A DNA stretch of 64,000 nt from Winogradskyella vincentii (GCF_020166345.1 NZ_JAIUJS010000003.1:496001-560000), one strand, 5' to 3'; shown: positions 42,799 through 52,567, counted from the stretch's first letter. Made by a program: numbers and translations. Notes: generated by a model not told the origin, from the letters alone.

Positions 42799-42910
42799 TA
42801 GACATACAGCATCAGGTGATGCTTTTATTACGGCGTTGTTATTTCTAAAGCTAGTCACTTATTTAAAAAGAGAAAAAGAAATCAGTCTGAATGATTTACT
42901 GAGACCCTAA
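42794..42910 (+). pseudogene. 3' remnant of a DnaQ-like 3'-5' exonuclease gene
   Basis: In the next frame 38 codons read HDRHTASGDAFITALLFLKL and continue to a stop at 42908. HDRHTASGDA fits the Exo III motif of DnaQ-type exonucleases (His followed by Asp five residues later), which lies near the end of the protein. Everything upstream of Exo III has been lost. In related flavobacteria a DUF294 gene and an exonuclease gene of this type are neighbours near acs, which is consistent with one deletion joining them. Confidence 0.65.
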
Positions 42911-42951
42911 ATAGAATTGGTTTAATTTGATATAATTATTTCACAAAAGAA

Positions 42952-45891
42952 TTATCTTATAATAACCTTCTCTGTTCTAATATGATTTCCAACCTTAAGC
43001 TTAACTATGTAAACACCAGAATTTAATGATTCAACATCGATAGAATTTATATTGCTGTTGTGATTTAATACATCTGTTATGACTAACCTTCCTTGCATAT
43101 CATATAAATTTAATATTGAAGGTCCGAATAATCTACCATTAACATTTATAGTCTCAGGACTAGCTGTTGTATAAATTTGCAGTCCATTCAACTCATCCCC
43201 TTGAAGCGATAATATTGAAGCTGAGAAATGAAGAAAAAATCTACCGACTCCATTTAGTTCTTCACTTGAAGTGAAGGTATAATCGTTAGAATTTAAGAGC
43301 GTGAATGTATTTTCTATATTATCCTCTAAATACACATTTATACTTCCAGGTAAGTTACTTTGACTTATTTGAAATGTAACAGATTCTCCTGGCTGAGAGT
43401 TCAATCCAAGAGGTATACTAACGTCATTCATATCTTCAATTGACATAGCTTGTATTGCCATATTTACTCCGTTATTATCATTGACTAAGTGAGAATATAA
43501 TGCAAACTCAGAATTTTGAGAATCGAAAGATCCAGCATCATAACCTGGGTCCAATCCTAAAGTAGAATTATTAGTAAAGTAAAAATCCGTTTCATATGAT
43601 ATAGATGAATTCTCGATAGATAATTCAAGATGAGAAATGGTATTTTCTTGATTCTGCCTACCCAATATAAAATCATCAGTTCCATTTAATGTTCTCATAT
43701 CTGGTGTGAAAGACAAATTGTTGGCACCTCCAGTGCCATTTGACGCAACGAAAAACCCTTGTCCTGGCGCTATATTTTTACCTATGTTTTGAACATTGTT
43801 TATAATAGTCCATATACCTGTGCCATCAGTACCAGCATTATATCCATAAACTGCGTTGAAACTCGAATCTAAAACATCGCTTCCAAGCGCACCATTGACA
43901 TCGAGGAACTCTTGGCTATCTAAATAACTTGTGTAAGGGTTACCAACCAAATTCCAAATACTAGAAGTCCCTGTAGAAATGGTTGTGTTAACATTACCAA
44001 TACTGACATTGCCTGTAAATACCAATGGACTGCCATCATCAGTGGCAGCACGATATCCTTTTCCTGGTTCTAATTGGGTTGTCTCATTGGAGACAACATT
44101 GTAATTTTCGAAATTACCCGAATTATTATTATAAGGAGCAAATGCTCTAATGTCGTTAAGCGCAGACATGTTTTTATTCCAATCTGCAAATGCACCAAAG
44201 GTCTCCATAGTGCCGCTTGTAAGAGGAGATGCTATTAAATCATTACCTCCTGAAGAACCTGAACCGATTTGATTTGTGTAACGTTCATATTTAGTCTTGC
44301 CATTAACAGTGCTAGAAGTGCTCGGGTTGAGCACTGAATAATTATCTGAGTCCGATTCAAGAACAATTGTATTAGCTGTTAGACTCACACCAGAATCAAT
44401 ACTCAATTTAGCTCCAGGATTTACTACCACTGTATTTGAGGTAGTATTAGAAGAAATTGAAGCTGTTCCTGAAACAATTGCAATATCCTCCAAATCTGTA
44501 GATAATCCATTGGGATTATTTCCATCCTGCCAAGAGCCGTCAAAAATGTAATCAGGGCCTTTGTGAATGGAAAATTGATCTTCTATTACACCAAAACGAT
44601 TCAAAAATTTCATGGAAAGGGTGTTGCCCTCTACTTCTAGAATCCCAGTCCCATATTGTTTAACAGAATAATACATTGCATTGTGATCACATTCACAATT
44701 GGCATCACGAGATGCAGTTGCATTAACTGAATAAACAGTTCCAATATTTGCATTTTGTCCTATTAACGATTTACTGTAAACTCCATCACCATTTAACTTA
44801 CCATCTCCCTCACCATTAGGCCCAACTGCATGTGTAGCAAAATCAAAAGATGCAGATTCACCATAATGTCCATTAATAAAATAAGATCTTTCGTAAACCT
44901 CTGTATGACCTGAAATAACTAAATCAATTCCATTAGCTTCTAACATCGGAATAATATTCTCTCTCATTTCAATTAACTGAATTTCTGCAGGGGTACCAAC
45001 ATATTGCAAACCTTCAGAAGTATGATAACCTTTAGAATAAGGTGGGTGGTGCCAAATCCCAATAATCCATTCCTGTGTTGTACTTTGAATATCATTTAAA
45101 GCCCAATTGTACATAGTTGAACCTACAGATCTGTCCTCGTCATGCGAGTTCAAAACTATAAAATGAATATTTCCATAATCAAATGAATAATATGACTCTG
45201 TACCTGAAGCTAAACCTCCTGATTCTCCGGATGTTGGAAATGTAAAAACATCATAATAAGCCCCTATTGGAGCTGTTGTATTATTAACAAATTTCCCATC
45301 AATATTACCGAGTGTAGCCCACAATATAGAATTTTTAATCTTGTCATTATATACATTAAATAAATGAGTTTGAAATTGAGCATCAGTTCCTTTAGAGTCT
45401 GCATTATCACCAGTCAAAATAATACCGTCTGTAATATCATTTCCAATATATGAATAATACGCATCTCTCACTTCTACCGCAACGGCATTTGCAGAACTAA
45501 AACCTGCTTGACCTATACCACCAGCAATCCAAAATGTGTAAGGATCGGTCGAGCCAATTACAGGATGGGTTTTAAAATACAGTTCTGAATCATTTGGTAA
45601 TAAACCACCTCCTATTCCAATTCTATAATAATAAACTGTACCGGAGGTTAAACCAGTAATTTCTGCTTCATGATCTGACTTCAAAGTTGAATCACTAAAA
45701 GTTGTAAAGGTACCAAAAGCAGAATCAGTACTATACTCTATTATTGACGAATCGTTAGAATCTGTCCTCCATTTAATTACAACACTGGTTTGCGTTCCTT
45801 TTTGAAGGTATGGTCCTCTAATAATAGATTGAGTAAATCCTATATACCCGAATAAAAATAAAAGACATGTCAAAGTGTACTTTTTAATCAT
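42952..45891 (-). CDS. T9SS-exported metallophosphoesterase with Fn3-like N-domain
   Basis: 979 residues. Signal peptide (MIKKYTLTCLLFLFGYIGFTQS), an Fn3/purple-acid-phosphatase-like N-domain (about 22-110), then a calcineurin-like phosphoesterase core (about 110-430) with GDNADSKG, LGNIDGKF, GIWHHPPYS and GHTEVYERSYF, which supply the bimetal ligands. A long beta-rich region follows (about 450-900), and the C-terminus (SILNLYDMQGRLVITD ... LNSGVYIVKLKVG ... EKVIIR) is a type A T9SS sorting domain. The protein should be exported by the type IX system and anchored or released at the cell surface. A TPR gene lies six bases upstream on the same strand. Confidence 0.92.
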   Translation of the reverse strand: MIKKYTLTCLLFLFGYIGFTQSIIRGPYLQKGTQTSVVIKWRTDSNDSSIIEYSTDSAFGTFTTFSDSTLKSDHEAEITGLTSGTVYYYRIGIGGGLLPNDSELYFKTHPVIGSTDPYTFWIAGGIGQAGFSSANAVAVEVRDAYYSYIGNDITDGIILTGDNADSKGTDAQFQTHLFNVYNDKIKNSILWATLGNIDGKFVNNTTAPIGAYYDVFTFPTSGESGGLASGTESYYSFDYGNIHFIVLNSHDEDRSVGSTMYNWALNDIQSTTQEWIIGIWHHPPYSKGYHTSEGLQYVGTPAEIQLIEMRENIIPMLEANGIDLVISGHTEVYERSYFINGHYGESASFDFATHAVGPNGEGDGKLNGDGVYSKSLIGQNANIGTVYSVNATASRDANCECDHNAMYYSVKQYGTGILEVEGNTLSMKFLNRFGVIEDQFSIHKGPDYIFDGSWQDGNNPNGLSTDLEDIAIVSGTASISSNTTSNTVVVNPGAKLSIDSGVSLTANTIVLESDSDNYSVLNPSTSSTVNGKTKYERYTNQIGSGSSGGNDLIASPLTSGTMETFGAFADWNKNMSALNDIRAFAPYNNNSGNFENYNVVSNETTQLEPGKGYRAATDDGSPLVFTGNVSIGNVNTTISTGTSSIWNLVGNPYTSYLDSQEFLDVNGALGSDVLDSSFNAVYGYNAGTDGTGIWTIINNVQNIGKNIAPGQGFFVASNGTGGANNLSFTPDMRTLNGTDDFILGRQNQENTISHLELSIENSSISYETDFYFTNNSTLGLDPGYDAGSFDSQNSEFALYSHLVNDNNGVNMAIQAMSIEDMNDVSIPLGLNSQPGESVTFQISQSNLPGSINVYLEDNIENTFTLLNSNDYTFTSSEELNGVGRFFLHFSASILSLQGDELNGLQIYTTASPETINVNGRLFGPSILNLYDMQGRLVITDVLNHNSNINSIDVESLNSGVYIVKLKVGNHIRTEKVIIR

Positions 45892-45897
45892 TTTTAA

Positions 45898-46731
45898 CTA
45901 AATTTTTCGTTCAAGATTTTGTTTTTTTAAATTCAATTCAGAATAAAATTCTTTCATGAATTTTGCATTCTTAATTCTATAGGGTAGGGATTCGTAATGA
46001 GTTATTGCATATTTAAGTGATATTATAGCATCAGCATATTCTTTTTGCATTTCTTGTATACATGCCAACTTTAGATAAGTTCGTTCTTTTCTTGGACTAA
46101 TTTCTATGACTTTTAATTGAACTTCGGCAGCCTTAGAGTAATCACCAAAATTTATATAATTCGATACGAGTTGATTATACAGAACCATGATATTTCCTAA
46201 ACTTTCAATTCCTTGATATAATATCATTTGGGCTTTTATAACTCCTTCCTCGGAATTGGTTGAATACCAAGCTTTTGAAGCATATATATAATACTCTGGA
46301 TAGGTAACATTTGAATATTTAATTACATCTTCATATGCTTCTGCAGATTTAATAAATTTTTTCCTTTCAAAATAAATATCTGCTAATAATCTAATGACAA
46401 CTGGATTTTTTGGTTGTTTCCTTATCAATTTATCCACCAACCGTTTACTAGATCGGTATTTTTTAAGTTCAAAATTACACTTAGCTAAAAGAAATTGGAC
46501 ATCATCGCCATCATCTCCTAACCTCTTGGATGTCATTAAATCTTTATGACTCTTAATAAAATTATTGTGCTGAAAATAAAGCTCTCCTCTTTTAAAATAT
46601 AAATAAGAACTATCAGGGTATTGTTTAATTTCTTCTGTGACTTTTAATATTCGTTTATGCAAATCACCGTGTGCATTGGCATTTATACCAACGAATATTG
46701 AGAATAGTATTAATAGCGATTTTCTAAACAA
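45898..46731 (-). CDS. secreted TPR protein
   Basis: 277 residues with a signal peptide (MFRKSLLILFSIFVGINANA) and about six tetratricopeptide repeats, for example PDSSYLYFKRGELYFQHNNF (about 38-57) and PVVIRLLADIYFERKKF (about 109-125). It should be periplasmic and serve as a protein-binding scaffold. It is six bases from the T9SS phosphoesterase gene and in the same orientation, so the two probably form an operon; paired genes of this kind recur in flavobacteria. Confidence 0.87.
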   Translation of the reverse strand: MFRKSLLILFSIFVGINANAHGDLHKRILKVTEEIKQYPDSSYLYFKRGELYFQHNNFIKSHKDLMTSKRLGDDGDDVQFLLAKCNFELKKYRSSKRLVDKLIRKQPKNPVVIRLLADIYFERKKFIKSAEAYEDVIKYSNVTYPEYYIYASKAWYSTNSEEGVIKAQMILYQGIESLGNIMVLYNQLVSNYINFGDYSKAAEVQLKVIEISPRKERTYLKLACIQEMQKEYADAIISLKYAITHYESLPYRIKNAKFMKEFYSELNLKKQNLERKI

Positions 46732-46940
46732 TGTCCCCTTTTCAATAAAAGTATAGAAAATACAACTCCAAAAAAATAAAATAAGGGGTAGTATCTGTTA
46801 AATTAGATGAAATGTTATTATTCTTGATTATCTGCAATTAATTTATAATGAAATAATTATGATTTATAATCGTAATCTAAATCACAATTTTACTTCATGT
46901 AAAACGACTGTTTCAATATGTGAAATTTTAAATAAACAAA

Positions 46941-46964
46941 AACACACCCATTTCTGAGTGTGTT
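46941..46964 (-). terminator. intrinsic terminator of the aceBA operon
   Basis: On the minus strand AACACAC (46964-46958) pairs with GTGTGTT (46947-46941), followed by T-rich sequence. It lies about 50 bases after the isocitrate lyase stop. Confidence 0.7.
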
Positions 46965-47013
46965 TCAATCTAACTAATTAATAAACAGAACTGATTCTAC
47001 ATAACCAAATTTC

Positions 47014-48645
47014 TTAAGCAACAACACCAAGTTTTTGATTAACCTTTTTAACTTCGGTCTTATCTTCAAACTGATTTGATGTATTCTTTTCACCACCAGC
47101 TTTTAATGCTTTATCTCCTGCAAAGAATGTTTTGTGGTCATCACCAAGATCAGAACCTGCCATTCTTTGATGCTTAACACAAGACACTTTCTTTCTTATT
47201 TCCTGTCTTTGTACACCTTGAACATATGCCAACATACCTTCATCTCCAAAATAACCTTCGGTTAAATCATTCATGTGTAATGCAGTTGTATGATATGTAG
47301 GCAAAGTGATTAAATGATGGAATATACCTGCCTCTCTCGCACCATCTTTTTGGAATGATTTAATTTTCTGATCCGCACGATAGCTAAGTTCGGTATCATC
47401 ATATTTTTCATTCATCAAGTCATTTCTATCGTAAGCAGTCATATTTTCACCTTCTAACAACATTTCTTCATAGGCTTGATCCCTGAAATTTAAAGTCCAA
47501 TTAAATGACGGTGAATTATTATAAACCAATTTTGCATTCGGAATTTTAGCTCTTACACGATTTACCATATGAGCAATCTGCTTAATATTTGGTGTTGGTG
47601 TTTCAATCCAAAGTAAATCCGCACCATTCTCAAGACTTGTAATACAGTCAAGCACAACCCGATCAATGTTAGATCCATCCTTAAATTTGTAAAGACCATT
47701 TGCCAATCTTTTTGGCCTTACTAATTTACCATCACGCTTTAATAAAACATCGTCTTCTTTTGCATCCTCAATAGCTACTTCTTCAGCATCAACAAAAGCT
47801 AAATATTGAGACGCTAAATCACCTGGTTCTATACTCACTGGGAGCTTTTGAGTTAACCCTGCACCTTCAGAATCGGTACGTGCCACAATAATACCATCAT
47901 CAATACCTAGCTCCAGAAAAGCATATCTAACCGCATTTAACTTTGCAATAAAATCCTCGTGAGGCACTGTTACCTTACCATCTTGATGTCCACATTGTTT
48001 AGCATCAGATACCTGGTTTTCAATCTGAATCGCACATGCGCCTGCTTGAATCATTTTCTTTGCCAATAAGTATGTTGCTTCTTCATTACCAAAACCAGCA
48101 TCAATGTCAGCTATAATCGGTACTATATGCGACTCAAAATTATCTATTAGATCCTGTACATCTTCACCTTTAGCCAGTCGTCTAAACAAATCATTCAATT
48201 CAATGGCATCTGCCTGTCTCAGAAAATCATAAATCTCTTCAATTAGACTAGGAACGGCTGTTTTTTCATGCATTGATTGATCTGGTAGAGGTCCAAATTC
48301 AGATCTCAAAGCTGCAACCATCCATCCAGATAAGTACAAATATCTTTTGCTTGTTGTTTTGTGATGCTTTTTAACAGCTATCATTTTTTGTTGTGCCACA
48401 AATCCATGCCAGCATCCTAATGATTGTGTATAATTAGATGAATCATTGTCATAATCTTCCATATCCTTGCGCATCACAGAAGCGGTATATTTCGCAATAT
48501 CCAATCCTGTTTTAAAACGGTTTTGTAGGTTCATTCTTGCTACATTTTCTGGAAGGATAGAGTTCCATGTTTCCCCGTATTTATTTTTTAAATCTCTTAC
48601 GGTTTGTAGTACTGAGCAATACTTGCTTTGTGGTAAATTTTTCAT
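47014..48645 (-). CDS. aceA: isocitrate lyase
   Basis: 543 residues, about 100 longer than the E. coli enzyme, as in other Bacteroidota and eukaryote-like isocitrate lyases. It splits isocitrate into succinate and glyoxylate in the glyoxylate shunt. The active-site cysteine lies in KQCGH (E. coli KKCGH), PIIADIDAGFGN gives the metal-binding Asp pair, and VARTDSEGA and NNSPSFNW mark the substrate pocket. It is downstream of aceB with a 69-base gap on the same strand, and a terminator follows, so aceBA is one operon for growth on acetate or fatty acids. Confidence 0.96.
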   Translation of the reverse strand: MKNLPQSKYCSVLQTVRDLKNKYGETWNSILPENVARMNLQNRFKTGLDIAKYTASVMRKDMEDYDNDSSNYTQSLGCWHGFVAQQKMIAVKKHHKTTSKRYLYLSGWMVAALRSEFGPLPDQSMHEKTAVPSLIEEIYDFLRQADAIELNDLFRRLAKGEDVQDLIDNFESHIVPIIADIDAGFGNEEATYLLAKKMIQAGACAIQIENQVSDAKQCGHQDGKVTVPHEDFIAKLNAVRYAFLELGIDDGIIVARTDSEGAGLTQKLPVSIEPGDLASQYLAFVDAEEVAIEDAKEDDVLLKRDGKLVRPKRLANGLYKFKDGSNIDRVVLDCITSLENGADLLWIETPTPNIKQIAHMVNRVRAKIPNAKLVYNNSPSFNWTLNFRDQAYEEMLLEGENMTAYDRNDLMNEKYDDTELSYRADQKIKSFQKDGAREAGIFHHLITLPTYHTTALHMNDLTEGYFGDEGMLAYVQGVQRQEIRKKVSCVKHQRMAGSDLGDDHKTFFAGDKALKAGGEKNTSNQFEDKTEVKKVNQKLGVVA

Positions 48646-48714
48646 AATTTTGATTTGTATTAATTATTTAATATCGATCCCGTGAAATGTTGCAGCATTA
48701 GCGGGATTTGTTTT

Positions 48715-50313
48715 TTACAGTTGTTTATATGCTGAGAGGGTTAAAAATTCTTCAAATTTATCTTGCGTCACTAGACGTTTGAATAATTGAACCGCTTCAC
48801 AGAATTTGGTACTTTCAATTTTTTCTTCACTCACTTCGGTTACAATTTTTTCCACTTCATCGTCAAAAAACTCCTCAAAAAGTGATGCGTTAAATTGGCG
48901 TCCATCCTCGAGAATAACTTTATTCTTTAACCATTGCCATAGTTGTGTTCTCGAGATTTCTGCAGTGGCAGCATCTTCCATTAAATGGTAAAGGGCTACA
49001 GCTCCATGTCCTCTAAGCCAAGCTTCCATATAAAGTATACCAACATTTATATTTTTTCTAATTCCAGCTTCGGTAATGGTACCTTTTGGTATTTCTAATA
49101 AATCCGATTCTGTAATAGATAAATTCTCCCGCTTTCTAAATATTTGATTTGGTGTTGGCATATATTTATCAAACTCATTCATTGCCACTTCAACTAATGC
49201 TGGATGTGCCACCCAAGTACCATCATGGCCATTTTTAGCCTCACGCTCCTTATCAATCCTCACCTTTTCTAATGCTTCCTCATTCGCTTTTGGGTTGTTC
49301 TTAATTGGAATTTGAGCAGCCATTCCACCCATAGCGTGAATTCCCCTTTTATGGCAAATCTGAATTACCAAATCTGAATATGCTGCCATAAATGGAGTTG
49401 TCATTGTCACTTGATCTCTATTAGGAACAATAAAATCTTTATGGTTTCTAAATTTCTTTATATATGAGAATATATAATCCCAACGACCGCAATTAAGCCC
49501 TACAATATGATCTTTAAGCTCATAGATTAGCTCATCTAATTGAAAACTAGCAGTTATGGTCTCAATTAATAAGGTCGCCTTAAAAGTCCCTTTGGGTACA
49601 TTCAGGTAATCTTGTGCAAATTCAAATACTTTATTCCACCAACGTGCTTCTAAATAATGTTCTAGCTTAGGTATATAGAAATATGGAGCGGTATTCTGTT
49701 CTAATAAAATTTTGGTGTTATGGAAAACATATAAACCAAAATCAAACAAACTTCCTGAAACCTCTTCTCCATCAACTAATAAATGACTTTCATTAAGATG
49801 TAAACCCCTTGGTCTAACCAACAGAACAGCAGTTTCATCATTTAATCTATAGTGCTTTCCTCTTTTTTCATCTATTAATTCTATAACTCTTTTGTTAGCA
49901 TCAAATAAATTCTGCTGACCTTCTAAATTATTTGACCAACTTGGTGCATTGCTATCCTCAAAATCAGCCATGAATGTTTTGGCACCAGAATTTAGAGCAT
50001 TAATAACCATTTTTCTGTCAACTGGTCCTGTAATCTCAACACGTCTATCTAATAAATCTTGAGGAATATCTCCAACTGTCCAATTACCTTCTCTAATATC
50101 TTTGGTTTCTGCTGGGAAAGAAGGATAAAGACCTTGATCAAATAAAGCTTGTTGTCCTTTACGTTTTTCTAATAATTGTAAACGCTGAGTATTGAACTTT
50201 TTATGAAGTTGTTTAATAAACAATAAAGCTTCCTCAGTTAAGATGTTTGGATAATACTTGTTTACATCTTTAGAGAGTGAAATTTGTTTAGGTGTTTCGA
50301 TTAAATATTCCAT
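48715..50313 (-). CDS. aceB: malate synthase A
   Basis: 532 residues, the second shunt enzyme, joining glyoxylate and acetyl-CoA into malate. The signature GLNCGRWDYIFSYIKKF and the TTPFMAAYSDLVIQICHKRGIHAMGGMAAQIPI block carry the active-site Arg, Glu and Asp residues of isoform A; FEDSNAPSW and DGTWVAHPAL are also conserved. Length is normal. It is the first gene of the aceBA operon. Its promoter region lies opposite a RamB/ScfR-like regulator gene and contains two palindromes. Confidence 0.96.
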   Translation of the reverse strand: MEYLIETPKQISLSKDVNKYYPNILTEEALLFIKQLHKKFNTQRLQLLEKRKGQQALFDQGLYPSFPAETKDIREGNWTVGDIPQDLLDRRVEITGPVDRKMVINALNSGAKTFMADFEDSNAPSWSNNLEGQQNLFDANKRVIELIDEKRGKHYRLNDETAVLLVRPRGLHLNESHLLVDGEEVSGSLFDFGLYVFHNTKILLEQNTAPYFYIPKLEHYLEARWWNKVFEFAQDYLNVPKGTFKATLLIETITASFQLDELIYELKDHIVGLNCGRWDYIFSYIKKFRNHKDFIVPNRDQVTMTTPFMAAYSDLVIQICHKRGIHAMGGMAAQIPIKNNPKANEEALEKVRIDKEREAKNGHDGTWVAHPALVEVAMNEFDKYMPTPNQIFRKRENLSITESDLLEIPKGTITEAGIRKNINVGILYMEAWLRGHGAVALYHLMEDAATAEISRTQLWQWLKNKVILEDGRQFNASLFEEFFDDEVEKIVTEVSEEKIESTKFCEAVQLFKRLVTQDKFEEFLTLSAYKQL

Positions 50314-50363
50314 ATTGATTTGATTTTATGAAACAATGTTACAACAAGTTTTTGGAAAAAACA

Positions 50364-50377
50364 AGCGAACGTTCGCT
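50364..50377. promoter_or_regulatory. 14-bp perfect palindrome, likely operator
   Basis: AGCGAACGTTCGCT is its own reverse complement and lies between aceB and the divergent regulator gene, about 50 bases from the aceB start. Related half-sites (TTCGC) recur at 50389 and 50407. It is the best candidate for a binding site of the adjacent regulator. Confidence 0.6.
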
Positions 50378-50409
50378 AATCTATATTTTTCGCTTTTTAT
50401 CGATTATTC

Positions 50410-50429
50410 GCAAATAATTTTATATTTGC
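50410..50429. promoter_or_regulatory. inverted repeat overlapping the regulator promoter
   Basis: GCAAATA and TATTTGC flank six bases (50410-50429). The right arm contains the -7 box TATATTTG (50421-50428), which ends four bases before the regulator ATG. Binding here would block the regulator's own transcription, and the message should be nearly leaderless. Confidence 0.55.
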
Positions 50430-50432
50430 CTT

Positions 50433-51908
50433 ATGGAACAAGATTACATAAAGTTGATTTTTGGCCTTAAACTCAAGCAAATACGCTCAGAACGAGGGCT
50501 TTCACTATTTGGGTTGTCAAAACTTTCAGGTATGTCAAAATCATATTTGAACGAAATTGAAAAAGGTAAAAAATATCCAAAACCAGATAAAATCGCCTTA
50601 CTCTCTGAACATTTAGATGTGCCTTATGACGACATGGTGTCTTTAAAACTAGATAAGAATCTTGCACCAATCGGTGAAATTCTTCAATCTAAATTGCTCA
50701 AAGAAATTCCATTAGAGTTATTTGGTATTCAAGAGAGCACTATGATTGATATTATTTCAAATGCTCCAGTAAAAGTAACTGCATTTATAAGTACCATTAT
50801 TGAAATTGCACGTAATTATAATTTTAGCAAGGAGAGTTTCTATTTAGCTTCAGTACGTTCGTTTCAAGAAGCAAACAATAACTATTTTGATGATTTAGAA
50901 CAAGCAGTAATTAAATTTGCTAAAACCTATCAAATAAATCTTAATGAAAAGATATCTACCCAAGAATTAGAGGACGTCCTAACAGAAGAATATGGATACA
51001 CTATCAATAATGATGAGCTAAGCGCACATATAGAACTTGAAAATTTAAGATCAATATTTGTCCCAAAAACCAAAACATTATTAATAACCAAAAGCATTGA
51101 CGACTCACAACGTGCTTTTATCTACGCAAAGGAACTTGCCTATAATTATTTAAACATTAAGGAAAGGCTATATACGTTTTCATGGATAAAATTTGAAAAT
51201 TTTGATGAAGTTCTCAATAATTTTTATGCTTCCTATTTTGCAGGTGCTCTCACAATACCAAGGCAAAGTTTTGTCAATGACATTAAAAATTTGTTTGAGC
51301 AAAAACAGTTTAACGCAAAAGATTTTAACGCAACATTGTTTAAATACAACGGTTCTCCTGAAAGCATTTATCAACGACTAACAAATATTCTACCAAAGGA
51401 TTTTAATTTAAACAACCTCTTTTTTCTTAGATTTTCTCATCGGAAAAATTCTAATTTGTTCTATCTCAACAAAGAACTGCACCTGGCAAAGCAACAATCA
51501 CCTAGGGCAAATGAAAACAATGAACATTATTGCAGAAGATGGGCGTCACTTAAGGTATTGGAGGAGATCAGTAAAAATGATTCGGAACATGCTTTTGATA
51601 TTCAAATTTCTAATTACCCAGAAGAAAACACTCAATACCTGGTCTTAGCTTCTGCAACTAAAGACCCTTTTAGGTCAGATCGTTTTAGAAGTATTGCTAT
51701 CGGCATAAAATTAAATACCCAATTACGTCGAAAAGTTAATTTCCTTGACCACAAATCTCTTAAAAAAATTGATGTTGGTGTTACCTGTGAACGATGTAGT
51801 ATTCAGAATTGCGATGTTAGACAAGTCCTAGCAACTCGATTGGCATCTAAAGAAAAAGAAGCTAAAACAGCTGCTGTAGTTAAACAGATTACTGAACGCT
51901 ACAGTTAA
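50433..51908 (+). CDS. XRE-family regulator with an ImmA/IrrE-like domain (RamB/ScfR type)
   Basis: 491 residues. The N-terminal HTH (LKQIRSERGLSLFGLSKLSGMSKSYLNEIEKG, about 13-45) is followed by an IrrE-like helical domain (about 160-280) in which the usual HExxH zinc motif is absent (AFIYAKELAYNYLN), and a C-terminal domain with GVTCERCSIQNCDVRQ (four Cys residues). This is the layout of actinobacterial RamB and ScfR regulators, which control acetate, glyoxylate and propionate genes and are thought to sense acyl-CoA. It is divergent from aceBA with palindromes between them, which strongly suggests it regulates the shunt and itself. It overlaps by four bases the convergent HAD gene. Confidence 0.9.
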   Translation: MEQDYIKLIFGLKLKQIRSERGLSLFGLSKLSGMSKSYLNEIEKGKKYPKPDKIALLSEHLDVPYDDMVSLKLDKNLAPIGEILQSKLLKEIPLELFGIQESTMIDIISNAPVKVTAFISTIIEIARNYNFSKESFYLASVRSFQEANNNYFDDLEQAVIKFAKTYQINLNEKISTQELEDVLTEEYGYTINNDELSAHIELENLRSIFVPKTKTLLITKSIDDSQRAFIYAKELAYNYLNIKERLYTFSWIKFENFDEVLNNFYASYFAGALTIPRQSFVNDIKNLFEQKQFNAKDFNATLFKYNGSPESIYQRLTNILPKDFNLNNLFFLRFSHRKNSNLFYLNKELHLAKQQSPRANENNEHYCRRWASLKVLEEISKNDSEHAFDIQISNYPEENTQYLVLASATKDPFRSDRFRSIAIGIKLNTQLRRKVNFLDHKSLKKIDVGVTCERCSIQNCDVRQVLATRLASKEKEAKTAAVVKQITERYS

Positions 51909-52567
51909 CTGCATAAAAAAGCGTTTAGATTGTGAAACCTTATATCATTAAAATCTGAAATAACTAAATCTGCATTCGAATAATCCTGCCCAGATGAGTG
52001 AGGGCTTTTAAAGCCAACACAATAAATATCAGCATCCTTAGCTGCCTTAATGCCATTTGTGGAATCTTCAATAACTATGCATTCAGTCTTTAAGAAACCT
52101 GTAAATTCGGATGCTTTTATAAATATCCCAGGATGTGGTTTTGATTCCTTTAAATCAGCACCACTAAATTTCCCATTGAAATACTGGTTTAAATTAAACC
52201 TTTCAAAAACCCTATTAATATTAGGCATTGAAGCAGAAGATGCAACCACTAACTTAATGTTATTATTGTAATAATCCTGGATTAATTGCAATACACCATC
52301 AATTAGCTTTAACTCCTTGTCATGCTCAAACAAATATTTAAAATGCTGACGTTTTAGCTCAACCAAATATTCTGGTATAAAATCTAATTTGAAATGATCG
52401 ACCAATCGTCTGCAAATATTAATTGTAGATTGCCCAGTGAATGATTCATACAAATCTTCATCGACATTAATATTAACGTCTTTAAACATCTTATGATAGG
52501 CCTTATAGTGTAAAGGTTCAGTATCTACAATTACACCATCCATATCAAAAAGAACAGCTTTAAGCAT
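51905..52567 (-). CDS. HAD-superfamily phosphatase (beta-phosphoglucomutase-like)
   Basis: 220 residues. FDMDGVIVDTEPLHYKAY gives motif I with nucleophile Asp8 and Asp10 (DxD) and a four-helix cap; motif II is Ser in VVASSAS, motif III is the Lys in LKESKPHPG, and motif IV is IVIEDSTNGIKAA. It could be a phosphoglycolate phosphatase, which would fit next to a glyoxylate operon, or a beta-phosphoglucomutase or sugar-phosphate phosphatase. The sequence does not decide. It converges with the regulator and lies beyond the acs terminator. Confidence 0.85.
   Translation of the reverse strand: MLKAVLFDMDGVIVDTEPLHYKAYHKMFKDVNINVDEDLYESFTGQSTINICRRLVDHFKLDFIPEYLVELKRQHFKYLFEHDKELKLIDGVLQLIQDYYNNNIKLVVASSASMPNINRVFERFNLNQYFNGKFSGADLKESKPHPGIFIKASEFTGFLKTECIVIEDSTNGIKAAKDADIYCVGFKSPHSSGQDYSNADLVISDFNDIRFHNLNAFLCS

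Larger units (their letters stand above)
42597..42951. other. 355-base gap holding a deletion scar and a 9-bp inverted repeat
   Basis: No intact gene. The region contains two fused gene remnants (42700-42910) and, before them, CAATTTAGC (42636-42644) and GCTAAATTG (42686-42694) as inverted arms 41 bases apart. No transposase or terminal repeats of an insertion sequence are visible. Confidence 0.7.

Noticed and set aside
42597..42951. Insertion sequence in the gap
   Set aside because: No transposase, target-site duplication or long terminal repeats are visible; the 9-bp inverted arms alone are not enough.
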